The position numbers and the translations under genes were made by a program. The notes under the pieces were generated by a model. The model ran no database searches, was not told where the DNA came from, and was given only the letters and a program-made list of their open reading frames with translations. Shown here one piece after another: positions 8,802-18,200 of a stretch of 64,000 nt of DNA. The stretch lies in contig NZ_CP037934.1 in the NCBI RefSeq assembly GCF_004353225.1, positions 3,224,001 to 3,288,000 on the forward strand, read 5' to 3'. Source of the DNA: Marinobacter sp. JH2. Lineage in GTDB: Bacteria > Pseudomonadota > Gammaproteobacteria > Pseudomonadales > Oleiphilaceae. Numbering within the stretch: the first letter of the stretch is position 1; the number at the start of each line of letters is the position of its first letter.

Positions 8802-11800
8802 ATGTGGAGAAAAGCATTACTCATTGGTCGATGGCTGCTGCCATACCTTCGCAACGCCGCCCCGGTCACGTTGACCTTGGGCGTGATCGCGCTATTGGTT
8901 GCGACTTGGTGGTTAGGGCCAAGGCTGGAAATCAACGGCGAGTACCCGTTGGTGGCCTGGCAGATGCGGGCGCTGGTGACTCTCGGCGTTGTTCTGCTGG
9001 TGGTCGTGTTCTGGAGCATGGTGCTGGCTCGCCGTTTAAACAAGGTCAATAAGACCAAGGCTGCCGAGCAACAAGAGCAAGAAGATCCAATCCTGCTCAT
9101 GGAGCGGCGGCAACAACGGTTGCTGGATCGTCAGTTACAAGCACTCAAGAGCAACTTGCCGGGCCGAAAAGGATTGTATCGCCTGCCGTGGTATTTGGTG
9201 ATGGGGCTTGAAGACGCAGGTAAAACCAGCCTGATACAGCGCTCGGGGCAAACCTACACCTTGACCAACGTCACCCGCAATAACCGGGGCGACCGCAACC
9301 CCTTCGGTTTCGATTGGTGGATTGGTGATAACGGCGTTCTGATTGATCCAGACGGTGAATTGTTGAGTCAGAATCAGGGCGAAGGGGCCTCGGGAGAAGT
9401 CCAGAACCGGTTGTGGAACCATTTCATCGGCTGGCTGGAAAACAGCCGCCCGCAAAGGCCGTTGAACGGCCTGATCCTTGCGGTGGATTTGGCGCGATTG
9501 AGCACGGCCAATGAGCAACAGCGGGAAGCCCACGCCATTTTATTGCGCACCCGGATAAGGGAGCTCATGGAGCAGTTGGGCTCGCGGCTACCGGTGTACG
9601 TCACCTTCACCAAAATGGACTTGATGTACGGCTTTGCCCCGTTTGTTAGAGCCATGTCGAAGGCCGAAAAAGACCAGGCGCTCGGCTTCACCTTCCAGCT
9701 GGATAACCAGCAAGATCACGACGAATGGCTCGAGCAGTTCGCGGAACGTTACAGCGAATTAGTGGACGAGCTAAGTCAGCGTTTGCCAGACGTGCTCGCC
9801 GATACCCGGGACGCTGAAGAACGGGCGGCAGCGTATTCCTTCACACGCCAGCTGGCGGGCCTCAAGCCAGCGATAGAACAGTTCCTCAGCGACTTGCTGT
9901 CCGCTGATGCATTCTCGACACCGGCTTTGGTACGGGGTACCTATTTCACCTCCGTTCTGCAAGAAGGGGTGCCTGAAGATGCCTTCGTAGCAGCAGCTGC
10001 TCGCAATTATCAAATGACCAGTCCGATCCAACCAGCCCAGCGAACTGCCCAGTCAGTCAGTTTGTTCACCAAGAACCTGTTCCCGGGTGTGATCTATCGG
10101 GAGGCCGGTCTGGCGGGTGACAACCGAAAGGTGATCAAAAAGCGCCACCGGAAAGTCGCGATGGCTTCAATTATTGCTGTGTGTGCCGGTGCGGGCATGA
10201 CCGCCGGTTGGCAGCACTATTTCATCAAGAATGCCGAAGCAGCAGCGCAGGTGGAAAACCGGGTTAACGCATTCCTGAACGATTGGCAGCCCGTAGGCTA
10301 CGAGCCGGATACAACTGGCCGCAATCTGCTCCAGCCGCTGGATGAGTTACGAGAAGCCACATTGGCGTTCGGCGACTACCGTAAAGAGTGGCCGCTGGTG
10401 ACCGATATGGGGCTTTATCAGGGTCACAAAGTGGGGCCGGAAGTGGATGCCGCCTATTTGGATATGCTGGCCTACCAATACCTCCCGACGCTGATGTTCG
10501 GTGTTATGGAGGAGATGGGGCAAGCGCCGGATAGCAGCACCGAGCGGTTGGAGCATTTGCGGGTTCTACGCATGATGTATGACGAAAGCGGCCGTCGTGG
10601 CGACATCGTATCGGAATACATGTGCGAGTATTGGCAAGCGCGCTTCCCCGGCCAGCGGGACGTACAGAACCGGCTGCACAGCCATCTGCAGTACGCGATG
10701 GCGCACACCAATCTTGCGGGTATGGCCGCCGAAGGTGATCAAGCTGCGACTATGGCACTGGCGCCTTTCCGGAGCAGTGTGCAGTGGGCGCAGCACGAGT
10801 TGGGGCGGATCAGCACCCCGGACAGGGTGTACCGTGATCTGAAAGTCGAAGCCGGTCGGGATTTCCAGTCACCGCTGGAGCTGGCGCGTAGTTCTGGCCC
10901 GGCCTTCGCTACCGTGTTCACTCGCGTGGATGCCTACGGCGAGCCTCAGGGCGATACCCTGCCTGCAGAGGATGACCCGCTCTCCATTGCGGCATTGTTG
11001 ACCCGGGACGGCCTGGAAAAATGGTTCCTGCGTCAATCAAGCTCGGTAACGGAACTGGCTCTGGTGGATGCCTGGGTGTTAGGGCGCCGGAACGACGTGG
11101 ATTTCAGTAAAGCTGATGAAGCCGAGTTGCTATCGAGCTTGCAGACCCTGTATGCCGAAAACTACGCCAACGTGTGGCGCACCGCGCTCAGCCGAATCGA
11201 CGTGCACCGTTTTGAAGACTTGAATCACGGCGTGCGTATCCTTGAAAGCCTGACCAGCGGCCACCAGCCATTGGCGCGCCTGCTTGGCCAGGTGCAGGCC
11301 AATACCAAGCTGATTCCTGCCGGTGAAGGTGAAGCCGAAGTGGCTCGAAAACTGCTGCAGGAGTCGCCGCATTACCGGATGCTGCAGGATATCGAGCGCC
11401 AGTTCGACGACCTGAACCGGCTGACTCGCAAAAACAGCGATCAGCCCAGTGGTCTGGAAGAAGTCATGGTGGTAGTGGCCGAGTTACACGAATACATGCG
11501 CAGCATTCAGGAATCACCGGATTCTGGCAAGGCTGCACTGAGTGCTGCCCGAGCGCGTATGGCCCTTCAGGGGTCAGACCCCATTTTCACGCTCCAGCGT
11601 ATGGCCAGCCATCAGCCCGAGCCGCTGAACCGCCTGTTAAGCCGCTTGGCCACCGAAAGCTGGCGAGTAGTGCTTGATCGCGCCGTGGCCCAGCTTGAGC
11701 GGGAGTGGTACCGGGAAGTCTATCAGCCCTTCCAGCAAACCCTTGCCCGGCATTACCCTTTTGCAGCAAACGCGAACCGGGACGCAGCCTTGCAGGATTT

Positions 11801-12386
11801 CGAGCGTTTCTTTGCCCCGGATGGCATTCTGGAGTCTTTCTACAACAATAACCTGAAGCTGTTTTTGGAAGACCACCCCGAACAGGTCGGTGATGCTCGC
11901 CGTGCGAGCTTGGTGCGCCGCGATGTGCGCGCAGCGCTGGAGCGGGCCCGCCAGATTCGCCAGGCGTTCTTCACCCGCAGTGGCACGCTGGACGTTGAGT
12001 TCGCGCTAGAGCCGCTGAATCTGACCAACAACAAACGTCGCGCCGTGGTGAATATCGACGGGCAACTGGTGGAGTTTTCCCATGGCCCACGCCAAAGTAT
12101 TCCGCTGGTTTGGCCGAACACGCTGCGCGACAGCGTCGAAAGCCGCATTACTCTGGTGCCGATACAGGTTAACCGCTCACCGCGCAGCATTTCCGAGCGC
12201 GGCCCCTGGGCGCTCTTCCGGCTGTTGAACAAAGCTGAAATCACCGGAGTCAGCAGCAATGCGGTGGATGTGATGTTCAAAGTGGACGATGGCGAGATGC
12301 GTTACCGCCTGCATGCGGCCAGTAATACCAACCCGTTCACACAGCAGATGCTTGCAGGGTACCGAATACCCCGCAGCTTGTATTAG
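8802..12386 (+). CDS. tssM: T6SS inner-membrane core protein TssM (IcmF/VasK)
   Basis: TssM (1194 residues) is the large inner-membrane scaffold of the T6SS trans-envelope complex and contacts TssJ and TssL. Two membrane segments near residues 20-75 precede a cytoplasmic NTPase-like domain with the P-loop 'GLEDAGKTSLI' near residue 134. A third membrane segment follows near 450, then a long periplasmic part with the IcmF-related region and the C-terminal beta domain. Two ATGs are possible (8793 and 8802). AGGA at 8789-8792 is 9 bases from 8802 but abuts 8793, so 8802 is chosen. The length is normal for the family. Confidence 0.95.
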   Translation: MWRKALLIGRWLLPYLRNAAPVTLTLGVIALLVATWWLGPRLEINGEYPLVAWQMRALVTLGVVLLVVVFWSMVLARRLNKVNKTKAAEQQEQEDPILLMERRQQRLLDRQLQALKSNLPGRKGLYRLPWYLVMGLEDAGKTSLIQRSGQTYTLTNVTRNNRGDRNPFGFDWWIGDNGVLIDPDGELLSQNQGEGASGEVQNRLWNHFIGWLENSRPQRPLNGLILAVDLARLSTANEQQREAHAILLRTRIRELMEQLGSRLPVYVTFTKMDLMYGFAPFVRAMSKAEKDQALGFTFQLDNQQDHDEWLEQFAERYSELVDELSQRLPDVLADTRDAEERAAAYSFTRQLAGLKPAIEQFLSDLLSADAFSTPALVRGTYFTSVLQEGVPEDAFVAAAARNYQMTSPIQPAQRTAQSVSLFTKNLFPGVIYREAGLAGDNRKVIKKRHRKVAMASIIAVCAGAGMTAGWQHYFIKNAEAAAQVENRVNAFLNDWQPVGYEPDTTGRNLLQPLDELREATLAFGDYRKEWPLVTDMGLYQGHKVGPEVDAAYLDMLAYQYLPTLMFGVMEEMGQAPDSSTERLEHLRVLRMMYDESGRRGDIVSEYMCEYWQARFPGQRDVQNRLHSHLQYAMAHTNLAGMAAEGDQAATMALAPFRSSVQWAQHELGRISTPDRVYRDLKVEAGRDFQSPLELARSSGPAFATVFTRVDAYGEPQGDTLPAEDDPLSIAALLTRDGLEKWFLRQSSSVTELALVDAWVLGRRNDVDFSKADEAELLSSLQTLYAENYANVWRTALSRIDVHRFEDLNHGVRILESLTSGHQPLARLLGQVQANTKLIPAGEGEAEVARKLLQESPHYRMLQDIERQFDDLNRLTRKNSDQPSGLEEVMVVVAELHEYMRSIQESPDSGKAALSAARARMALQGSDPIFTLQRMASHQPEPLNRLLSRLATESWRVVLDRAVAQLEREWYREVYQPFQQTLARHYPFAANANRDAALQDFERFFAPDGILESFYNNNLKLFLEDHPEQVGDARRASLVRRDVRAALERARQIRQAFFTRSGTLDVEFALEPLNLTNNKRRAVVNIDGQLVEFSHGPRQSIPLVWPNTLRDSVESRITLVPIQVNRSPRSISERGPWALFRLLNKAEITGVSSNAVDVMFKVDDGEMRYRLHAASNTNPFTQQMLAGYRIPRSLY

Positions 12387-12400
12387 ACTGTGTGCCGTCG

Positions 12401-12420
12401 CCCGGGCATGAACGCTCGGG
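12401..12420 (+). terminator. Possible hairpin after tssM
   Basis: A 7-bp stem (CCCGGGC/GCTCGGG, with one G-U pair) and a 6-base loop lie 15 bases after the tssM stop. No T-run follows, so it could slow transcription or simply be a chance hairpin. It separates the membrane-complex genes from vgrG. Confidence 0.3.
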
Positions 12421-12431
12421 TTGGCGGGAGC

Positions 12432-12447
12432 CGGCACCCGGATGGCG
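12432..12447 (+). promoter_or_regulatory. Candidate sigma-54 (-24/-12) promoter before vgrG
   Basis: The bases read CGGCACCCGGATGGCG: a GG, ten bases, then GC, which is the invariant spacing of sigma-54 promoters. It matches the TGGCAC core at five of six bases; the -12 TTGC half is weaker (TGGC). It lies about 42 bases before the vgrG ATG, so a transcript would start near 12458. A VasH-like activator is encoded in the same cluster, which makes the site plausible but not proven. Confidence 0.4.
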
Positions 12448-12488
12448 CAGGCTGAAATGGAAATATTCATTCTTCAGGGACTGAAGTT

Positions 12489-14612
12489 ATGCCCCAGGCA
12501 AGCGGATTGCAGTTCACCGCCCGTGTTGGCGAATTCCCCTCAGACCACTTCGTGGTCGCCAGCTTTGTGTTCACCGAAGGTTTATCCACGCTCTCCCATG
12601 GCCGTTTGAAACTGGCCAGCACCGACCCGGACGTGCAAGCTTCGGATGTACTGGAACAGCCGGTTGATCTGGTGGTTTGGCAAGATGGCCAGCCCATGCG
12701 ACGCTTTGCCGGCGTGGTGAACGAGTTCGTACGAGGCAACACCGGCCATCGCCGCACCCATTACGAAGTGGTGATTCAGCCTCCCGTGTGGCGCTTGGGC
12801 TTGATGCACAACAGCCGGATTTTTCAGGCCCAGACCACCGATGCCATCGTGCGTACGCTGCTGGAAGAGCGGGGCATTGTGGATACGGTGTTTGATTTAA
12901 AACGCTCGCCCGAAGAGCGGGAATACTGCGTCCAGCACCGTGAAAGCGACCTGAAATTCGTAGAACGACTGGCTGCGGAAGAAGGTTGGCATTACCGCTA
13001 CCAGCACGGCAGCGTGGACGGTGAAGAGCAGCCAGCGTTAGTCATCGCCGACCATCACGGTGATGAGCCGAAGCTGATGCCCGTTGAATGCAACACCAAA
13101 GCCGGCGGCAGCACCCAACAGGCCTGCATCTTCAGCTTTGCCTACGAAGAAAGGGTGCGGGCTTCATCGGTGGCGATGAAAGATTACACCTTCAAGAACC
13201 CCGCTTACGCTCTGATGCATGAACAGAGCGCCGGTGGCGTGAACCACCGGGAAGACTACCAACACTATGACTACCCCGGCCGCTACAAAGCCGACGCCAG
13301 CGGCCAGCCGTTTTCCCAAACCCGGTTAGACGCACTCAGAAACGACGCGTCCACAGCCAAAGGCAAAAGCAACCGCCCGGATTTTGCCGCTGGCGCCAAA
13401 GTCGAGCTGCAAGACCACGACAGCCAGAGCCTGAACCGGGAATGGCTGCTGACCGCCATCACCCACACCGGCAAACAACCGCAAGCGCTGGAAGAAGAGG
13501 GCGGTAGCGAACCGACCAGCTACGCCAACGAATTCACCGCCATTCCCGCCGATAAAACCTGGCGCGCCCTCTGTGGGCACAAACCCATGATGGACGGCCC
13601 TCAAATGGCCATCGTGACCGGCCCGGAAGGCGAAGAGATTCACTGCGACCAATACGGCCGCGTGAAAGCGCGATTCCCGTGGGACCGCTATTCAAAGAAC
13701 GACGAACACAGCAGTGCGTGGTTGCGAGTGTCCGAAGGCTGGGCTGGCGGCCAGTATGGTTTTATGGCTCTGCCTAGAATTGGCAACGAAGTGATTGTCA
13801 GCTTTCTCGATGGCGACCCGGATCAGCCGATCATCACGGGCCGCACCTACCACGCCACCAATACACCACCGTACGCACTGCCAGAACACAAAACCCGCAC
13901 CACGTTAAAAACCAAAACTCACAAGGGTGAAGGCAGCAACGAACTGCGTTTTGAAGACGAAGCCGGCGAAGAACAGATCTACGTGCATGCCCAGAAAGAC
14001 TTGGACCTGCTCACGGAAAACAACCGCACGGAAGTGGTTAAAAACGACAGCCACCTGACGGTCGAAAACAACCGCTTCAGCCACACTAAAGGTAACAGCC
14101 ACCACACCGTAGATGGCGAGAAGCGTGAGCTGACAGGTAAAGACCACAGCTTCAACGTAAGCGGCACCCTTCATCTGAAAGCCGGCACCGCCTGGCTCAG
14201 TGACTCCGGCACCGAACTGCACATTAAGGCTGGCCAGAAAGCAGTGATTGAAGCCGGCGCCGAAATCACCCTGAAGGCCGGCGGCAGCTTCGTGAAGATC
14301 GACCCCGCCGGTGTGGCTATCGGTGGCGCGAGCATCAAGATGAATGCGGGTGGAGCTGCAGGTAAGGGCAGCGGGCAGAAGGTGCAGGTGCCGGAGATGC
14401 CGGGGGTGGTGACTGCTGCTGGCGGGGTTGTGGCGCCGGTGGCGTTGGCGGAGGTTGGGCAGCGATCTAATGCCGAGCCCAAAGCGATTGTGGCCCATCG
14501 ATTGAAGCAAGCCCGCATGCAAAGAACAGCCATTGTTGAGCAGTGCCAACAGCAACCTGATGGTACTTGTCCGCTTAGGAACTGTCCTTGCGGTAAGAAT
14601 CAGACAGCGTGA
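12489..14612 (+). CDS. vgrG: T6SS spike protein VgrG (TssI)
   Basis: VgrG trimers form the membrane-puncturing spike of the T6SS and carry effectors. This 707-residue protein has the gp27-like N-terminal part, the gp5-like OB-fold region near residues 370-450 ('CDQYGRVKARFPWDR', 'VSEGWAGGQYGFMALPRIG'), and a beta-helix of short repeats ('ENNRTEVVKNDSH', 'VENNRFSHTKGNSHH'). The last ~90 residues are a Gly/Ala/Pro-rich linker and a tail with several cysteines ('CQQQPDGTCPLRNCPCG'), not part of the usual VgrG core and without a recognisable enzyme domain. A DUF4123 adaptor and a large effector gene follow directly, suggesting that this tail may serve cargo loading. Confidence 0.95.
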   Translation: MPQASGLQFTARVGEFPSDHFVVASFVFTEGLSTLSHGRLKLASTDPDVQASDVLEQPVDLVVWQDGQPMRRFAGVVNEFVRGNTGHRRTHYEVVIQPPVWRLGLMHNSRIFQAQTTDAIVRTLLEERGIVDTVFDLKRSPEEREYCVQHRESDLKFVERLAAEEGWHYRYQHGSVDGEEQPALVIADHHGDEPKLMPVECNTKAGGSTQQACIFSFAYEERVRASSVAMKDYTFKNPAYALMHEQSAGGVNHREDYQHYDYPGRYKADASGQPFSQTRLDALRNDASTAKGKSNRPDFAAGAKVELQDHDSQSLNREWLLTAITHTGKQPQALEEEGGSEPTSYANEFTAIPADKTWRALCGHKPMMDGPQMAIVTGPEGEEIHCDQYGRVKARFPWDRYSKNDEHSSAWLRVSEGWAGGQYGFMALPRIGNEVIVSFLDGDPDQPIITGRTYHATNTPPYALPEHKTRTTLKTKTHKGEGSNELRFEDEAGEEQIYVHAQKDLDLLTENNRTEVVKNDSHLTVENNRFSHTKGNSHHTVDGEKRELTGKDHSFNVSGTLHLKAGTAWLSDSGTELHIKAGQKAVIEAGAEITLKAGGSFVKIDPAGVAIGGASIKMNAGGAAGKGSGQKVQVPEMPGVVTAAGGVVAPVALAEVGQRSNAEPKAIVAHRLKQARMQRTAIVEQCQQQPDGTCPLRNCPCGKNQTA

Positions 14613-14630
14613 TACGTAAAGGAGCCCGTT

Positions 14631-15170
14631 GTGGTATTTGCAAAACTCTCGACTGACAAGGTGCGTTTTTTAGTGCTGGAGGCACAGCAGAAATCAACGG
14701 TTTTGCGGTCTTTGTATGAGCAAACAGACGTTCCGAAGTGGCTTTATCTATTTGCTGAGACTGACTGGCAACAGTACTTGGCCGAAAGCCCCGTTGTTCT
14801 GGAAGCTAAACAGCAGAGCCCGGAGTATCAGTGGGCTTTGAAAGGATTGAAGGAGGGGCGGCTTGTCGGTCTGATTCTGGAGTCCTCTGGGAGCCTTGAG
14901 TCTGTGACTAGTTGGCTAAGGGCGCGTTTGAAAGTGCGCTTTGACGGAGAGCGACAGGGTCTACTTCGACTTTACGACCCTGAGGTATGGCAACGCTTGT
15001 CTTCGGTGACTCTGGACCAAGCGGATGTCATTGAGCGAGTTATTTACTGGTACGGAGAAAGTGGTCAGGAACGTTGGCATACCACCGACAGACCAAATCC
15101 GTTCACCATGTTGCCCGTACCAACGCTGTCAGAAACTCAGTGGCAGGCATTGAATACGGCTGATGCCTGA
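14631..15170 (+). CDS. DUF4123-domain T6SS effector adaptor/chaperone
   Basis: The 179-residue protein matches the DUF4123 pattern: an early 'LVLEAQQ', a 'LRSLYEQ..PKWLYLF' stretch, 'LVGLILESS' and a terminal part with 'LLRLYDPEVWQRL'. Members of this family (Tap/TEC adaptors) load a specific effector onto a cognate VgrG and are encoded between the two, exactly as here. GTG is the start, with AAAGGAG about 7 bases upstream. The gene lies 18 bases after vgrG and about 40 before the effector. No signal peptide or membrane segment is visible, as expected for a cytoplasmic adaptor. Confidence 0.85.
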   Translation: MVFAKLSTDKVRFLVLEAQQKSTVLRSLYEQTDVPKWLYLFAETDWQQYLAESPVVLEAKQQSPEYQWALKGLKEGRLVGLILESSGSLESVTSWLRARLKVRFDGERQGLLRLYDPEVWQRLSSVTLDQADVIERVIYWYGESGQERWHTTDRPNPFTMLPVPTLSETQWQALNTADA

Positions 15171-15209
15171 GACCGAATTAATACGTTTAGAACGCAAGGA
15201 ATGACAGGG

Positions 15210-18200
15210 ATGTCTGAGAATAGTGCAAAGCAGTCGGCGCCTGGTTGTAGCCCGACTTGCGAGGACGAATCGCTGATTATCGAGGTTATCGGCAAAGAGC
15301 ACCCGGAGGGGCATGCTTTTCGAATCTTTGATGAAATCAACTATGAACAGCAAGAGTGGTTGGAGAAACAGGTTGAAATAGAACCTCTTGAAAATTCCAT
15401 TCTTCATGTCTGGCCCTGGAAGGGGCAGCCCGACAGAAATGTTTGGATAGAAATCGAAGCTGAGGGTGGCCCGATCAGAGTGCCGTTTCTTGAAAGTGCG
15501 GGCAGCATTGATCGTCAAATTGACCAGCAGCAGCATGTCATTCTCCCCATTATTCCCGCCACTCTGATATCTGGCGTTGAGTTGCAGGGAAATAACCCGG
15601 TACATCATGTGCTTGCGAGAGCGGGATTTCTTTATCTGTTCCACGAGGGCAAGTTGTGGCGGGAGCTTGAGATACGGATCGATGAAAGTGGAGTAACCAA
15701 GTACTGCGATGTCAGGCTCAATGACTATCGTCAGAGCAATGGAAAACTGGAAGCCGGTTACCGGGATGTTGTTGGAGTCGGGATTGAGGAAATCTGGCTT
15801 CCAGCGAGAATAAACGGAAGCTGGTTAAATCTGCAAGCGGCTTACAGCGAATCCCAGTGGCCGGGAGAGCGAGTGAACCACCTTGAACTGTCAGATCATG
15901 ACCGGGGCCATCGTTGTAATCTCGTCAGTATGCAGTTTGATAGCGATGGTAGGGAGGATACGTCTAATCTTCGTATATCAAACGGCAACACTGCCGCATT
16001 CCTGACAGAACACTTGGCACCACAAAGACCGAGGAAACCAGCGGTTGAATGGCAGCTCGATCGACCTGAGAACTACCTGCTGGATTTGAGCGGGAGTTAT
16101 GCGGATACGGCAAAGCAAGCGGCTTTATTGCTACACCAGCGGCATGAGGATCCTGATCCAGAGGATCCCATTGCTAACGATGAGCGCGCGGAGATGACGG
16201 CACTGTCAAATTGCTTGCACAAAACGCTGGAAGAGCTAAATCAAGATGCTGCAGAGCGTCTGAAAGAGTGCAGGCCAAATGAACCGGAGCCCTTTTCATG
16301 GGCAGAAGTTGAGCCCTGTGTTGCTGACTGCACTGAGCAAGCCAAAGCCCGTGGTATCGGTGTAATAAGGCTGGATGATCCAATATACCAACTTCGTTAC
16401 AATCAGCGGCGCCGACAGGTTGCAGCTTGGTTCATGAATGCTGCAGTGCGTAGGGCCAAGGCACGGCCGCACTTCGACTCGGCGCTATTGGTCCACTCAG
16501 TTCTTGAGCCTGAAACAGTGGCATCTCAACCGAACCCCCTTCACAAACACATGGCGGAAGTAACGGGTCACGGAAGAAAGGAGCTGGAACGCTCCCTTGC
16601 ACTGTCTGAGCGTGCGTTGGCACGACGTTATCTGGATGAGATCCACACCGAATTGCTGGCACGGTTGTCTGATGAACGAACCCATCATGTGCTCACGGAC
16701 TTATTCACGCACTACAGTTATGACTATGCAGGTGCGTTCAACTTTGTCACCACCCTGGTGATGAACCTGGTTACCGAGCCTGCCGAATGTGATGCCCTCA
16801 GCATAGGCGTTGAAGGTGCCGTGGATGGTCAGGGTAAGCAGTGGCTGGAAGGTTTGTGTAACGGCCAGCACAGCAGAGTGTTGCGTTCTCTGCTGTTTCC
16901 GCGTTTTCATGAAGAAGATTTGGAAAAACCATACGAGCCTCCCACCGAGCCCCAGACTAACCGAGGAAATGGGCGATTCCGGGATACAGAACTTGCGGCC
17001 ATGGCGGAAACGGATCTGCTGGAAATCGATGACCTCAAAACCATAGATGGGCTGGAGATTAGCATTGAAGCGGCTGCGGGTTCTTACGCCACGCTGTTGA
17101 CCGCTAATCTTAGGATGGGCAGTCAGGTATTAATGAGCGTTCACGGCAATATGTGGGCAGCAATCCACCATGCCAGCCACGGGATTCGGGCAAGAAACAG
17201 AGAGCTTGCCGATGTTAACAAAGAGCTGGAAAACCTGCGGTTGCGAAAAGCCGAGCTTGAAAACCAGCGTTGGGCGACTGAGCGGAGAATTACTAACCTC
17301 AAGGGGCAGAAGGTTGAGCTTGAGGATATTCGCAATAAGCTGAGCCAGATGGAAACTCAGTATCATCGGTTAGCACAGCAGAAACAGGTACTTGCAGAAA
17401 GTGCGATTCTTGGGAGGATGAAACTGTACTCAAACTCTCTAGAGCAACTGCGCCGATCGCTACCGGAGCTGCTGGGCAACATGGAGCTTATGCGCTTTTC
17501 CAAAGCCCTGCAGAAGGATTACTTCGTTTTTGAAATCAGCAAGCATCGGCCGGGATCCTTTGGTGATAGAAAGGCTATTGCTCTGTTCGGGGATTTTGTT
17601 CAGCAGGAAGGCAGTAAGGAAGTCGTTGCGTCTACTAATAAAAGGAGAAGTCAGGCAGCGGCTATTGCCTCTGATGTAGCAGAGGATGCCTATGTGTTGG
17701 TAATACCGAAAACCGAAGCGATCGCCAAAATGATTGCAGAGATCTCTGCTGTAGAGTCCCGATTCCTTGAATCTGTGCACAAACTGTCCGAGCTGGAGAG
17801 CCTCGTTGAAAACTTTCCCGACACGCCTACAGCAGCTGCCGCAATAGCGACTCGAAATCTGAACGCCGCCAGAGAAGAAATGGAAAGAGCGAAAAAGGAG
17901 CTGAAGGCTTTTGAGCAGGACGCGGCCAACCAAAGGGATCTGACTCGCCAAAAAGAGCAATACGTAGGTGACTTGAAAGCGGCCAATGATGCTGCAAACC
18001 AGATTGATCAGGCAGAAATTGACAGCAAAAGTTCCAGTCGGCTGTATCGCGTGTTAAACAAGCCGGTATTCCCGCTGTTTGTTGGGTTGATGGAGCTTCA
18101 GAATGTTTCCAGTGTTTGGGTAACAGATGATTATCAATCTCGTGTCAAGGGTGGCTTTAATGCGGGGTTCAAGATGTTCAGTGCCGGAACGGACCTTATA

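Noticed and set aside
13905..14555. 216-codon minus-strand frame opposite the vgrG repeats
   Set aside because: It mirrors the repetitive VgrG beta-helix and tail, has no family match by eye and no ribosome site.
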